From the NCBI GenBank assembly GCA_013821985.1, contig PNJQ01000041.1, forward strand, positions 1 through 33,522: DNA of 33,522 nucleotides, read 5' to 3'. Numbering within the stretch: the first letter of the stretch is position 1; each line of letters starts with the position of its first letter. Both the position numbers and the translations under genes were made by a program. Below the pieces are notes generated by a model. It was given only the letters and a program-made list of their open reading frames with translations, did no database searches and was not told the origin of the DNA. This DNA comes from Opitutus sp. Its GTDB lineage: Bacteria; Verrucomicrobiota; Verrucomicrobiia; Opitutales; Opitutaceae. Below, in pieces: positions 23,895 through 33,507 of the stretch.

Positions 23895-25166
23895 TCACCG
23901 CACCTGGCCGGTCCCGCGCGCGACGTATTTGTAGGTCGTGAGTTCCTCGAGCGCCATCGGACCACGCGCGTGCAAGCGGTCTGTGCTGATGCCGATTTCC
24001 GCACCGAAACCGAACTCCGCGCCGTCGGTGAAGCGCGTGCTCGCATTCCAGTAAACCACCGCGCTATCGACGGCCCGCAGGAAGATTTCCGCCGCGGTCG
24101 CATCCTCCGTGACAATCGTATCGCTGTGGTGCGAGCCGTTCGCCGCAATGTGCGCCACCGCGGCGTCCAGCGAGTCCACGATCTTTACCGCGAGAATGAG
24201 GTCGAGAAACTCGGTGCGAAAATCCGCGTCGGCCGCCGCCGCGATGCCCGGCGCTTGTTCGCCGCCGAGCACAGTGAGCGCACCGGGATCGGCGCGCAAT
24301 TGCACGCCACGATCGCGCAACACGCGGGCGACCCGCGGTAAAAATTCAGCCGCGACATCGCGGTGCACGAGCAGCGTCTCGATCGCGTTGCACACGCCTG
24401 GACGCTGGCACTTTGCGTTGAGTGCGATCCGTTCCGCCATCGCGAGGTCCGCGGCCGCATCGACGTAGAGCGCGCAAATGCCGTCGTAGTGCTTGATCAC
24501 CGGCATGCGTGCGTGCTGCACGACCGTTTCGATCAAGCCCCGGCCACCGCGCGGGATCAGCAAATCGACAAACTCATCCAGCGCGCACAACTGCCGCACC
24601 GCCTCGCGATCTGCCGTCGGCACAAGTTGCGCCGCGTCGCCGGGCAATCCCGCCCGTTCCAGGCCGCGCGCGACGGCCGCTGCGAGCGCATGGTTGGACG
24701 CGAGCGCTTCGGAACCGCCGCGCAGGATGACCGCGTTGCCGGATTTCAGACAGAGCGCCGCCGCGTCCGCCGTCACGTTGGGACGCGATTCGTAAATGAA
24801 GCCGATCACGCCGATCGGCACGCTGATCTTCGCGAAGCGGAGACCGTTTGCATGCGTCCAGTCGCGGAGGTTGCGGCCAACCGGGTCGGGCAACTCCGCC
24901 ACGGCACGCACGCCTTGTGCGATCGCGGTGAGACGCACGCGATCAAGCGTGAGGCGATCGAGCATCGCCGGCGACAGTCCGCCCTCGCGCGCTGCGGTGA
25001 GATCGGCGGCATTGGCCGCGAGGATCGGATCCGTCGCGGCGAGGAGTTCGTCCGCGATGGCGGCAAGCGCACGGTTTTTTTGTTCGCTCGAGGCCAACGC
25101 GAGCACGCGCGCCGCGGCGCGGGCGCGCCGGCCGAGGGCATGGACGATTTGCTGAAGGTCAGACAT
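23895..25166 (-). CDS. proA: Gamma-glutamyl phosphate reductase
   Basis: Second enzyme of proline synthesis: it reduces gamma-glutamyl phosphate to glutamate 5-semialdehyde with NADPH. The protein is 423 residues, the usual length. It has FIYESRPNVTADAAALCLKS, SGNAVILRGGSEA, and the catalytic Cys259 in KCQRPGVCNAIETLL. The C-terminal RLHARGPMALEELTTYKY is also diagnostic. It follows proB on the same strand after 80 bases, as in most proBA operons. ydbH begins 94 bases downstream on the same strand. Confidence 0.97.
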   Translation of the reverse strand: MSDLQQIVHALGRRARAAARVLALASSEQKNRALAAIADELLAATDPILAANAADLTAAREGGLSPAMLDRLTLDRVRLTAIAQGVRAVAELPDPVGRNLRDWTHANGLRFAKISVPIGVIGFIYESRPNVTADAAALCLKSGNAVILRGGSEALASNHALAAAVARGLERAGLPGDAAQLVPTADREAVRQLCALDEFVDLLIPRGGRGLIETVVQHARMPVIKHYDGICALYVDAAADLAMAERIALNAKCQRPGVCNAIETLLVHRDVAAEFLPRVARVLRDRGVQLRADPGALTVLGGEQAPGIAAAADADFRTEFLDLILAVKIVDSLDAAVAHIAANGSHHSDTIVTEDATAAEIFLRAVDSAVVYWNASTRFTDGAEFGFGAEIGISTDRLHARGPMALEELTTYKYVARGTGQVR

Positions 25167-25246
25167 CGCGAATCGCGGCTTATGAGCGGGGTAATGTCAT
25201 TCTGAGCGCATGACATTTAAGGGAGTCATGGGCAGGCCATCACTCA

Positions 25247-26014
25247 TCATGTCCGTTGCGCGCGGAACACCGTGCCGACTTTGTGGCCGGCGAGCGCGGC
25301 TTTCAGCAGGTCGGGCGTGCGGCCGTTCAGGATTTGCACGCGCACGCCCCCGGCCGACGCGATCGCGGCAGCCTGCAATTTCGTCGTCATCCCGCCGACC
25401 GAGAGGCGGCCCTTGTCGGGCCGCACGAGTCCGCTGGCGGTCTTGATGTCGCGCACCTCGGGCACGACGTGGCCCTCGGGATCGAGCACGCCATCGACGC
25501 TGGTCAGCAGGAACAGGCGGTGCGCGCGCACAAGCAGCGCGACCTCGGCGGAGAGCCGATCGTTGTCGCCGAAGTTGAGTTCCTCGACCGCCACGGAATC
25601 GTTTTCGTTGATGATGGGAACGACCCGGCTGCGGAAAAGCTGTTCGAGCGTGTTGCGCGCGTTGTCGTGGCGCGTGCGACTGTCGAGGTCGCCGTGCGTC
25701 AGGAGAAGTTGTGCGACGTTGAGGTCGTGCGCCGCGAACATTTTCGCGTAGAGTTCCATCAGGCGCGACTGCCCGACGGCGGCGCAAGCCTGGCGGGCGG
25801 CCAGTTCGCGCGGTCGTTCCGGCATGCCGAGCGCCGACATTCCGGCGGCGACCGCACCGCTCGATACGATCAGGCATTCGTGGCCGGCACGCACGAGCGC
25901 CGCAACCTCGGCACTCAGGCGGGTGAATTGTCGGCGATCGAGATTGTTGCCGCGCGGATTCGTGAGAATGCCGGAGCCGAATTTGAGGACGAGGCGTTGC
26001 GCGTGAGCGGCCAT
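25247..26014 (-). CDS. proB: Glutamate 5-kinase, short form without PUA domain
   Basis: First and committed step of proline synthesis: it phosphorylates glutamate at the gamma position. The protein is 255 residues, only the amino-acid-kinase domain; E. coli ProB has 367 residues and a C-terminal PUA domain. Key segments are [12 protein letters not shown] at the N-terminus, [33 protein letters not shown], and [20 protein letters not shown]. Known biology: the PUA domain influences tetramer formation and proline inhibition in E. coli, and forms lacking it exist in other bacteria. It is first in the proBA order and divergent from the nuclease gene. Confidence 0.96.
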   Translation of the reverse strand: MAAHAQRLVLKFGSGILTNPRGNNLDRRQFTRLSAEVAALVRAGHECLIVSSGAVAAGMSALGMPERPRELAARQACAAVGQSRLMELYAKMFAAHDLNVAQLLLTHGDLDSRTRHDNARNTLEQLFRSRVVPIINENDSVAVEELNFGDNDRLSAEVALLVRAHRLFLLTSVDGVLDPEGHVVPEVRDIKTASGLVRPDKGRLSVGGMTTKLQAAAIASAGGVRVQILNGRTPDLLKAALAGHKVGTVFRAQRT

Positions 26015-26140
26015 GACGGCGCAACCTCGCGCCAGCGCCTCCCCCGGGCAAGGGCGAAAGGTGACATAGCCGGAGCGACCCGCGCGGACCCACTTTCAAG
26101 CTGGGCAACCGCAGCCGGGCGCGTAACGCTGCGCGCCGTC

Positions 26141-26659
26141 GTGCCTGCCCCGTCACGCCGTTTCGCCGCTCTGTTTGTTGCGCTCGCGCTGATCGCGGCG
26201 CCGTGGCTCGAGGCGCGCACGCGGCGGGCGCCATCGAATCTGCGGGATTTTTCCGCGCGCGTGACGAAGGTGCGCGACGGCGATTCGCTCGAGGTGCAAA
26301 AGGGCGAGGATTTCTACGAAGTGCGTCTCGCGCGACTCGATGCTCCCGAGCTGCAGCAAGCCCGCGGCGATGGCGCCAAGCTATTCACCGAAACCAAAAT
26401 CCTCGGCGCCGAGGTGCGCATCCGCGCGAAGTCGATGGACAGCTACGGGCGCCTCGTCGGCGACGTGACGTATCGCGGCGGACGTTCGCTCAACGAGGAC
26501 ATCGTCGCCGCCGGCTGGGGCTGGTGGTATAAGCGGCTTTACCCGAAGGATCGAATGATGGAAGGGCTGGAGCGCCGCGCGCGCGAACAACGCCTCGGCC
26601 TCTGGCAGGACAAAAACCCGATGCCTCCGTGGACGTGGCGGCAGAAAAACAAAAAATAG
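26141..26659 (+). CDS. Exported thermonuclease-like (SNase) protein
   Basis: A 172-residue protein with an N-terminal hydrophobic export signal (about residues 6-24). It has one staphylococcal-nuclease-like OB-fold domain. The catalytic set can be mapped to S. aureus nuclease: an Arg and Asp-Glu in [11 protein letters not shown] (R35, D40, E43), the second arginine in YGRLVGDV (R87), and the calcium-binding Asp in VRDGDSLEV (D21). It also has [10 protein letters not shown], typical of bacterial SNase domains. I chose GTG 26141 because the open frame upstream overlaps proB and the signal sequence begins here; no good ribosome site is visible. It degrades DNA or RNA outside the cytoplasm if active. 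The TMEM175 gene follows after six bases. Confidence 0.88.
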   Translation: MPAPSRRFAALFVALALIAAPWLEARTRRAPSNLRDFSARVTKVRDGDSLEVQKGEDFYEVRLARLDAPELQQARGDGAKLFTETKILGAEVRIRAKSMDSYGRLVGDVTYRGGRSLNEDIVAAGWGWWYKRLYPKDRMMEGLERRAREQRLGLWQDKNPMPPWTWRQKNKK

Positions 26660-26665
26660 ATTTCC

Positions 26666-27418
26666 ATGAGCAACCGACCCCGCCCCTCCCACGCTTGGCG
26701 CGACAAACTCCCCGGCCGCAAACCCGAGGCCTACTTCCGCTGGCGCGGGCAGGGAGTTTCGCGTCTCGAAAATCTCGCCGACGGCGTGTTCGCGTTTTCC
26801 GTCACGCTGCTGGTCGTCGCGCAGCAGGTGCCGACGTCATTCGACGGACTGATGGCGGTGGTGCGGTCGTTCCCGGCCTTCGTCGCGTGCTTCGCGCTGC
26901 TGATGGTTTTTTGGAACGTGCACTACAAATTTTTCCGCCGCTACGGGCTGGAGGACATGTTCACGCGCGTCGTGAACTACGCGATTCTGCTGCTCGTGCT
27001 GTTCTCGGTGTATCCGCTGAAATTCCTGTTCAATTCCTGGCTGGGAGGCAGTGCCGGCGTCACCTCGCTACCCGATCTGTTCCTCGTCTACCGGATCTAC
27101 GGCCTCGGCCTCGGTGGGATCTGGCTGCTCTTCGGCCTGCTGTTTTGGAATGCCTATCGCCAACGCGAGCGGCTCGGGTTGTCACCGGTTGAGGTCATCC
27201 TGACCAAGCTCGATCTCGGCAGCGTGACGGTGAACGTGGGCACGTGTGCTGGCTCCATCGTGCTCTCCTTCCTCCCGGTGCACCCGTGGGTGCCGGGCGT
27301 TTTCTACGGCACGCTGGGCATCAGCATGTGGCTCAATGGCACCTTCTGGGGCCGTCAGGTGCAGGCAGAGCTCGATCGCCAGCGCGGCAGTCGCGACGCG
27401 CGCTACTCAAACGCGTGA
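26666..27418 (+). CDS. TMEM175 / DUF1211 family potassium-channel-like protein
   Basis: A 250-residue membrane protein with about six hydrophobic segments. The first helix has the family signature RLENLADGVFAFSVTLLVV, close to the R-x-x-x-F-S-D-x-x-x-A-x-x-x-T-L-L motif of bacterial TMEM175. Bacterial TMEM175 proteins are six-helix subunits that assemble as tetramers and conduct potassium. The usual F-S-D is L-A-D here, a mild deviation. Helices around residues 70-90, 105-125 and 140-165 fit the same fold. The gene follows the nuclease gene closely, so the two may be co-transcribed; no functional link is obvious. It is convergent with glgP, with only 19 bases between. Confidence 0.87.
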   Translation: MSNRPRPSHAWRDKLPGRKPEAYFRWRGQGVSRLENLADGVFAFSVTLLVVAQQVPTSFDGLMAVVRSFPAFVACFALLMVFWNVHYKFFRRYGLEDMFTRVVNYAILLLVLFSVYPLKFLFNSWLGGSAGVTSLPDLFLVYRIYGLGLGGIWLLFGLLFWNAYRQRERLGLSPVEVILTKLDLGSVTVNVGTCAGSIVLSFLPVHPWVPGVFYGTLGISMWLNGTFWGRQVQAELDRQRGSRDARYSNA

Positions 27419-27437
27419 TCGTCCGGCGCGCCCCGCC

Positions 27438-29933
27438 TCACTGCACCGACACGGGTTTGAGCTTCCAGATCTTTTCGGCGTAGTCGCGGATCGAGCGGTC
27501 GCTGGAGAACTTGCCGACGCGCGCGGTGTTGAGGATCGCCATGCGCGCCCAGCGGCGCGAGTCGCGATACGCGGCATCGACCTGCGTCTGCGCGTCGCAA
27601 TACGCGCGGAAATCGGCGAGCACCATGAACGGATCGCCGCCGTCGAGCAGGCTCGCCCGCACCATCGCGGGCAGGTTGGGCGACTCGCCTTTGACGAAGT
27701 AATCCGACCCGAGCCAGTCGAGCACGGCGCGGAGTTCCTCGTCCTTTTCATAGTAGCTCCACGGATTGTAGCCGGCCACGCGCAACGCCTGCACTTCCTC
27801 GACGGTGTGGCCGAAGATGAAGATATTGTCGTCGCCGACCTCCTCCTTGATTTCGACGTTGGCGCCGTCGAGCGTGCCGATGGTGAGTGCGCCGTTGAGC
27901 GCGAGCTTCATGTTGCCCGTGCCGGACGCCTCCTTGCCGGCGGTGGAAATCTGCTCCGACAAATCCGCGGCGGGGATGATGCGGGCGGCGAGTGAGACGC
28001 GGTAATTCGGGAGAAACACGACCTTGAGTTTGCCGTTCACGCGCGGGTCATTGTTCACGTGCACGGCGACGGCGTTGATCGACTTGATGATCGCCTTGGC
28101 GAGATCGTAGCCCGGCGCAGCCTTGGCCGCGAAGAGGAACACCCGCGGCACCACATCGAGCTGCGGGTTGTGCACGAGCCGGCGGTAGAGCGCGAGGATG
28201 TGCAGCAGGTTCAGGTGCTGGCGCTTGTATTCGTGCAGCCGTTTGATCTGCACGTCGAAGAGCGCGTCGGGGGAAACCTCAACGCCGCAGTCGCGCTTGA
28301 TGATGGCACAAAGCTCGACCTTGTTCTGGCGCTTGATCGCCATGAATTCGTCCTGGAACTTCGGGTCGTCGGCCCACTGTTCGAGCTTCCGCAATTGGTC
28401 GAGTTCGCGCGGCCATTGGTTGCCGAGCTTGGACGTGATGAGCGCGGAAAGCCGCGGATTGCAGGCGCGCAGCCAGCGGCGCGGCGTGATGCCGTTCGTG
28501 ACGTTGAGGAATTTGCCCGGATAAAGCGCGTCGAACTCCGGAAACAGATTCGCGCGCAGCAAACGGGTGTGCAGTTCGGCGACGCCGTTGACGGCAAACG
28601 AGCCGACGACGCTGAGGTTCGCCATGCGCACGCCCTTCGCCCCACTTTCGTCGATGAGCGAAACGACGCGCTTCTTCTCGTGATCGCCCGGCCACTTCGC
28701 TTCGCAGAGCTGCATCAGGTGGTCGTTAATTCGATACACGAGCAGGAGATGGCGCGGCAGCACGCGCTGGAACAGCGGCACGCTCCAGCGTTCGAGCGCC
28801 TCGGGCATCAGGGTGTGATTCGTGTAGGCGAAGACGCTCGTGACGATTCCCCACGCACGATCGAATGCCATGCCTTCCTCATCGATGAGGATCCGCAGCA
28901 GCTCCGTGATCGCGAGCGCCGGATGCGTGTCATTGAGCTGGATGCACTGCTTGTCGGCGAAATTGTCCCAGCCGTTCGCCGGGTTCGAGAAATGGCGCCG
29001 GATGATGTCGCGCAGCGAGCACGTGACGAAGAAGTATTGCTGGACGAGGCGCAGCTCCTTGCCCGTCTCGGTCTTGTCGTTCGGGTAGAGGACTTTTGAG
29101 ATCGTCTCGCCGTAAGCTTTCTCGCGCACGGCCTCGATGTAGCCGCCTTCGTTGAACGTGCGGAGGTCAAAGTCCTCCGTCGCCTTCGAGGCCCAGAGAC
29201 GGAGAATGTTCACCGTGGTCGTGCCGAAGCCGACGACGGGAATATCGTAGGGGAAGCCGAGGATCGTCTTCGTCTCGACCCAGCGCCAGGTGAACTCGCC
29301 CTGATCGTCGAACACCTGTTCGCACCGCCCGAAGAGCCGCACCGGCTGGGTGAATTCCGGCCGCACCAATTCCCACGGCGCGCCGTAGATCAGCCAGTTG
29401 TCGGGATGCTCGACTTGATGGCCGTTGACGAATTCCTGGCGGAACAATCCGAACTCGTAATGAATGCCGTAGCCGACCGCGGGCAGATCGAGCGTCGAAA
29501 GCGAGTCGAGGTAACACGCCGCGAGCCGGCCGAGGCCGCCGTTGCCGAGGCCCATGTCCTCCTCCTGCGCGCGGATTTTTTCCAAGCTCTGGCCGACGTC
29601 CTCGAGCGCCTCGCTGATCGGTTCGAGCAGGCCGAGGTTGATGACGTTGTTCAGCATCAGTCGGCCGATGAGATACTCGAGCGAAAGGTAATAGACGCGG
29701 CGGACGTTGCCCTGCCGGTGCGCCTTGTAGGTCTCGAGCCCGCGCTCGATCATGCGGTCGCGCACGGCGGTGGCGGTGGCGATCCACCAGTCGCGCGGGG
29801 TGGCCGACTCGAGATCGCGCCCCATCTTGTATTTCAAATAGTGCAGGATCGCCGTCTGAATCGCGGCGCCTTCCGCACTCAGTGCCTTGCGCGTGTTCTT
29901 GGTCTTGGTTTTCGGCGAGGAGTTGGCGGGCAT
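27438..29933 (-). CDS. glgP: Glycogen/starch phosphorylase
   Basis: Releases glucose 1-phosphate from alpha-1,4-glucan ends using pyridoxal phosphate. The protein is 831 residues, normal for the family. Signature segments are [36 protein letters not shown], and the cofactor lysine Lys676 in [19 protein letters not shown]. The N-terminus [18 protein letters not shown] is lysine-rich and unlike the enzyme core. The start is uncertain: ATG 29933 is given, but an in-frame TTG at 29948 has a better ribosome site (GGGAGG, eight bases upstream). It lies 147 bases after mutL on the same strand. A 6-bp stem with a 4-base loop (29962-29977) sits in the leader. No other glycogen gene is adjacent. Confidence 0.96.
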   Translation of the reverse strand: MPANSSPKTKTKNTRKALSAEGAAIQTAILHYLKYKMGRDLESATPRDWWIATATAVRDRMIERGLETYKAHRQGNVRRVYYLSLEYLIGRLMLNNVINLGLLEPISEALEDVGQSLEKIRAQEEDMGLGNGGLGRLAACYLDSLSTLDLPAVGYGIHYEFGLFRQEFVNGHQVEHPDNWLIYGAPWELVRPEFTQPVRLFGRCEQVFDDQGEFTWRWVETKTILGFPYDIPVVGFGTTTVNILRLWASKATEDFDLRTFNEGGYIEAVREKAYGETISKVLYPNDKTETGKELRLVQQYFFVTCSLRDIIRRHFSNPANGWDNFADKQCIQLNDTHPALAITELLRILIDEEGMAFDRAWGIVTSVFAYTNHTLMPEALERWSVPLFQRVLPRHLLLVYRINDHLMQLCEAKWPGDHEKKRVVSLIDESGAKGVRMANLSVVGSFAVNGVAELHTRLLRANLFPEFDALYPGKFLNVTNGITPRRWLRACNPRLSALITSKLGNQWPRELDQLRKLEQWADDPKFQDEFMAIKRQNKVELCAIIKRDCGVEVSPDALFDVQIKRLHEYKRQHLNLLHILALYRRLVHNPQLDVVPRVFLFAAKAAPGYDLAKAIIKSINAVAVHVNNDPRVNGKLKVVFLPNYRVSLAARIIPAADLSEQISTAGKEASGTGNMKLALNGALTIGTLDGANVEIKEEVGDDNIFIFGHTVEEVQALRVAGYNPWSYYEKDEELRAVLDWLGSDYFVKGESPNLPAMVRASLLDGGDPFMVLADFRAYCDAQTQVDAAYRDSRRWARMAILNTARVGKFSSDRSIRDYAEKIWKLKPVSVQ

Positions 29934-29961
29934 GAGGCCGCCATCCAAAAACCCGCCCTCC

Positions 29962-29977
29962 CGCGCCGCAAGGCGCG
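29962..29977 (-). other. Stem-loop in the glgP leader
   Basis: CGCGCC and GGCGCG form a perfect 6-bp stem with a 4-base loop about 30 bases before the glgP ATG. A TTTTT follows after nine bases on the minus strand, so it could be a weak attenuator or simply a leader hairpin. Confidence 0.3.
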
Positions 29978-30080
29978 ATTGTGGTTTTGACCCCTGATGC
30001 CGGGAAAAACCCGATTCGCTCTAAGAATTGTCCGGCTGCGCGAAGATTTGTCGCGCCCGGCGCCGCGCGGTGCGCTGCGC

Positions 30081-31940
30081 TTAGCGCTGAAAGCGCTTCG
30101 CAAGTTCGCCGCGACTCAGCTCGAAATGCGTCGGCCGGCCCGCCGGACTGGTGTGCGGTTGCGCGCAGGCAAACAACTGCCCGACGAGAGCGAGCGCGTC
30201 CGTCTCATTCGTCGTCTCGGGCAGGCGCACCACCTTTTGCGCCGCGAGCTGCGCGAGTTCCTCCTCCGCGAGCCGCGGATTTTTCTCGTCGAGCCGTCCG
30301 TCGCGCGCGAGCGCCAGCACATCGCGCAGGAAAACTTCCGCTGTCTCCGGCTCGAGCCAGGTCGGCACGGCCTCGATGCGGAAGAAATTGCGGCCAAACT
30401 CCGCGACGTCGAGCCCGTGGGCGAAGAGAAACTTCAGGCGATCGAGCAACAGCGCGCTGCCGACCGGATCGAGTTCGACCGACACCGCAAACAGCAACCG
30501 CTGACTCGCGACCTCGCCCTTGGCGAACTGCGCCTGCAACCGTTCGAACCACACGCGCTCGTGCGCCGCGCGGCGATCGAGCACCACGACACCGGCGGGC
30601 GACTCAAACAACGCGAAATCGCCGTGCGCCGTGCCCAGGAAGCGCCAGCCGGTGAGGCGCGGGAAGGCTGCTGCGCTGAGCGCGGAAGGCGGAACGCCAG
30701 CGGGATTTTCGATTTTGGATTCTCGATTCTCGATTGCCGAAGAATCGAGCGAACGCGGCGACGCAAGGTGGCCCGCGACCTCCGGGCGCGGGTGAGCGAC
30801 GTTGCTCGCCGGTCCCGCACTCGGTTCGGGTTTCCAACTCGGAAACGGCTGCGCGATCGTCGGCTGCGGCCGAATGGGCGCGGTCGCCTGCGCCAAATCC
30901 GCACTCCGCGATCCGAAATCCGCCGGCGTCTCCACCACCGGCGCCTGCGCCCCGCCCTCGCGCAGCTTCTGCAGCACGGCGCGAATTACGAACCCCCGCA
31001 CCTCGCCCTCGCTGCGGAAGCGCACCTCGCGCTTCGCCGGATGGACATTCACGTCCACCGCCGCGGGACTCATCTCGAGAAACAGCACCGCGACCGGATA
31101 ACGCCCCTTCGGCAGCGTCGTCGCATACGATTCGATCAAAGCGTAATTCAGCGTGCGGCTATCGACCGGGCGGCGGTTGACGAAGGTGATCATCTCGTGT
31201 CGCGAGGCGCGCGAGACCCCGGGCTTCCCGATCAGGCCGGTCAGCCGCAGGCCGCTCTCCGCCGCATCGACCGCGAGCAGATCCGCGGCGAATTGCCGGC
31301 CGAAAATCTCCGCCACGCGTTCCTCCAGCGTCGCGCACACCGGCGACTGAAACAGCACGCGTCCGTCCTCGATCAACGTGAACGCCGTCTGCGGACACGC
31401 GAGCGCGTAGAGCCGCACGGTCTGGATGATGTGCGCGGATTCTGTCGCGTCGCTTTTGAGGAATTTGCGCCGCGCTGGCACGGCGCTAAACAAGTGCGTG
31501 ACGGTAATGCGCGTGCCCGGAGCCACGCCGCATTCGCGCACGTGGACGAGCTTGCCGCCGTTGACCAACACCTCGTGGCCGAGTGCGGCGTCGGCGCGAC
31601 GCGTCTGGAGTTCGAACTTCGCGATGCTCGCGATCGACGGCAGCGCCTCGCCGCGGAACCCAAAAGTCCCGAGCGCATCGAGATCGACCGTCTCGACGAT
31701 CTTGCTCGTGGCGTGGCGCTCGAGCGAGAGCAGCGCGTCGTCCTTCGTCATGCCACAGCCGTTGTCCTCGACGCGCAGGTAGCTGCGCCCGCCGTGACGA
31801 AACTCCACTTCGATCTTCGTCGCGCCGGCATCGAGCGAATTCTCCACCAGCTCCTTGATGACCGCGGCCGGACGCTCGATCACCTCGCCGGCGGCGATTT
31901 GATTGGCGACACGATCGGAGAGGACGCGGATGACGGGCAT
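30081..31940 (-). CDS. mutL: DNA mismatch repair protein MutL
   Basis: Matchmaker ATPase that acts after MutS recognises a mismatch. The protein is 619 residues. The N-terminal GHKL ATPase is intact: ANQIAAGEVIERPAAVIKE, ELVENSLDAGA with the general-base Glu30 and Asn34, DNGCGM, and GFRGEALPSIAS. The linker (about residues 340-420) is proline-rich and contains two short repeats. The C-terminal endonuclease motif, normally DQHA-x2-E-x4-E, reads DRRAAHERVWFE (455-466), and the later cysteine motifs are replaced by HTSPAGRPT. Enzyme activity of the nuclease site is therefore doubtful. MFS is upstream (46 bases) and glgP downstream, all on the minus strand. No mutS or mutH is in the window. Confidence 0.95.
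   Translation of the reverse strand: MPVIRVLSDRVANQIAAGEVIERPAAVIKELVENSLDAGATKIEVEFRHGGRSYLRVEDNGCGMTKDDALLSLERHATSKIVETVDLDALGTFGFRGEALPSIASIAKFELQTRRADAALGHEVLVNGGKLVHVRECGVAPGTRITVTHLFSAVPARRKFLKSDATESAHIIQTVRLYALACPQTAFTLIEDGRVLFQSPVCATLEERVAEIFGRQFAADLLAVDAAESGLRLTGLIGKPGVSRASRHEMITFVNRRPVDSRTLNYALIESYATTLPKGRYPVAVLFLEMSPAAVDVNVHPAKREVRFRSEGEVRGFVIRAVLQKLREGGAQAPVVETPADFGSRSADLAQATAPIRPQPTIAQPFPSWKPEPSAGPASNVAHPRPEVAGHLASPRSLDSSAIENRESKIENPAGVPPSALSAAAFPRLTGWRFLGTAHGDFALFESPAGVVVLDRRAAHERVWFERLQAQFAKGEVASQRLLFAVSVELDPVGSALLLDRLKFLFAHGLDVAEFGRNFFRIEAVPTWLEPETAEVFLRDVLALARDGRLDEKNPRLAEEELAQLAAQKVVRLPETTNETDALALVGQLFACAQPHTSPAGRPTHFELSRGELAKRFQR
30703..30736. repeat. AT-rich GATT-type repeat inside mutL linker
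   Basis: An AT-rich run of GATTTT, GATTTTGG and GATTCTC units within otherwise GC-rich mutL. It encodes IENRESKIEN (about residues 402-413) in the linker. The units are five to nine bases long and it stays in frame. Confidence 0.65.
30895..30921. repeat. Second short ATCC-type repeat inside mutL linker
   Basis: Four degenerate ATCC or CTCC units separated by CGCA or CGCG give the frame FGSRSAD. It lies about 160 bases from the GATT-type run in the same linker. Confidence 0.4.
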
Positions 31941-31986
31941 GGGGCGCGAAATCGCCAGCGTGCAATTTTCAGTGGGCGCGGCGAGC

Positions 31987-33396
31987 CTATCGTTTCGCGT
32001 CGGAACCGTCGGCGGGCTTCCGCTCCCGGTCGGCCGGTTCGACGAGGTTGATGAGATAAGTCATCGCGCGGAACGGCCGCAGCAACCAGCTGCCTTCAAG
32101 GAGCGGATCGACGCGCCCGGCGCGTTCCTGCATGCGATTGACCAGCAGGACGAGCGCCAGCACGCCGATCAGCGTGACGACAAAGAAGACCTGAAACGCG
32201 CCCGGCGCCATCATCGCGGTGCCGTTGCGCGAGTCCTTCAGCACCAAGCCCCAGATCGCCGGCGACAATCCGCCGAGGAACGCGGTGAACGCGCCGTGCA
32301 GCGACACCGGCAGCGCGCGATCGTGCTCGGGAAGAATCTTCGCGAGGTAGCTGACGTTTGCCGCCGTGAACACGCCGCCGCCCACGCCGAGCAGAAAATA
32401 AAGCATCGGCATCAGCACCGCGATGGCACCGGGCCAGCGCAGACACAGCAGCCAGCCGACGACGATCACGCCGAAGCAGACGAAACTCGCGCGGAAAAAC
32501 GGTTTCGCGCCCGTCGCGTCGATGCGCGAACGCATGAACCAGTTGCCCGCGATCGTGCCGCAGTATTGCAGCATCGTGTAAGTCATGATCGCCGAGACGC
32601 TCAGACCGACTGTCGATTTCAGGTAGTAGGCGCCGAACGGCGACAGCGGCGTCACGACGACGTAATAAAGGATCGCCAGCCACAGGTAGGTGCGGAACGG
32701 CCCGGAGCCGAACAGATGGCGCGGCGTGTCGGCGCGGATTTTGGCCAGGCTCATCACCGTCGGGTGCGTGATGTCGGGCAGCGCTTGCAGACAACGCAGC
32801 GCGAACCACGCTCCGGTGATGCTGATCGCGTATTGGCTGAAAAACGCCCACCGCGCCGGCAACACCGCGAATAGCAACGCCGTCACCGCGAGCGTGCCGA
32901 CCGCCGCCGCGCCGGCCATGATCTGATCGGACGCCCAGTAGCGTCCGCGGACGTTTGCCGGCACCAGCGCCTGCAGCCAGGTCGTGATCGCCGCCGCCCC
33001 GACCGACCGGCTGAGCGAATAAAAAAACATCGCCGACACCATCGCGTAAATCATCCACGGCACCGGCTCCGCCGGCGCGATGACCGCGAGCGCGAGCGGC
33101 ACGAGCAGAAACCAACTCCGCGCGCCCCACCCCGCCAGCGTCAGCCGCTTGAAGCCGAGCTTGGGCAACAGCAGGGTCGCGAAGACCTGCACCGGCGTCA
33201 GCAACAGCGTCCAGCTGTAAACCAGACCGGTTTGAAACGCGTCCGCGCCGAGATAGGCCATGAACAACACCGACGGCGTGCCCGTCGCCACCTGCCAGTT
33301 GAGCGCGTTGAAAAACGCAAAGTGCAGCCCGCGCCGATACGGGTAGAGCTCCGGGTCGTTTTTCTTCGTCAGGAATGGCATCGGCAGACTGTCCAC
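31987..33396 (-). CDS. Major facilitator superfamily transporter
   Basis: A 469-residue inner-membrane protein with about 12 hydrophobic segments. The N-terminal part reads FAFFNALNWQVATGTPSVLF and later TWLQALVPANVRGRYWASDQ, matching the cytoplasmic loop between helices 4 and 5 in MFS proteins that carry an RGRY-type motif. The C-terminal third contains LLGVGGGVFTAANVSYLAKI. The substrate is unknown. The start is GTG 33396, supported by the ribosome site GAGGTG at 33404-33409, seven bases upstream. ATG 33381 is a weaker alternative. The mutL gene follows after 46 bases on the same strand, so they may share a transcript. Confidence 0.88.
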   Translation of the reverse strand: MDSLPMPFLTKKNDPELYPYRRGLHFAFFNALNWQVATGTPSVLFMAYLGADAFQTGLVYSWTLLLTPVQVFATLLLPKLGFKRLTLAGWGARSWFLLVPLALAVIAPAEPVPWMIYAMVSAMFFYSLSRSVGAAAITTWLQALVPANVRGRYWASDQIMAGAAAVGTLAVTALLFAVLPARWAFFSQYAISITGAWFALRCLQALPDITHPTVMSLAKIRADTPRHLFGSGPFRTYLWLAILYYVVVTPLSPFGAYYLKSTVGLSVSAIMTYTMLQYCGTIAGNWFMRSRIDATGAKPFFRASFVCFGVIVVGWLLCLRWPGAIAVLMPMLYFLLGVGGGVFTAANVSYLAKILPEHDRALPVSLHGAFTAFLGGLSPAIWGLVLKDSRNGTAMMAPGAFQVFFVVTLIGVLALVLLVNRMQERAGRVDPLLEGSWLLRPFRAMTYLINLVEPADRERKPADGSDAKR

Positions 33397-33403
33397 TTAA
33401 ACG

Positions 33404-33409
33404 CACCTC
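33404..33409 (-). promoter_or_regulatory. Ribosome binding site fixing the MFS start at GTG 33396
   Basis: GAGGTG on the minus strand, seven bases before the GTG. It favours the GTG over the in-frame ATG 15 bases further on. Confidence 0.6.
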
Positions 33410-33459
33410 ACCAAACGCGTCAACGGAGCGGCCGCTTAAGACGCAACCGCTCGGATCGA

Positions 33460-33482
33460 GTAGGTCCGGCTTCAGCCGGACC
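33460..33482 (+). repeat. REP element (GTAG GTCCGGC type)
   Basis: GTAG (33460-33463) is followed by the 7-bp stem GTCCGGC / GCCGGAC with a TTCA loop (33464-33481). It lies in the gap upstream of the MFS gene. Confidence 0.75.
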
Positions 33483-33507
33483 AACGGTGCGCGCTCGCGC
33501 GTCCGAA

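Noticed and set aside
29997..32051. 684-codon plus-strand frame opposite mutL
   Set aside because: The opposite frame encodes an unmistakable MutL. The plus-strand translation is low-complexity and has no domain.
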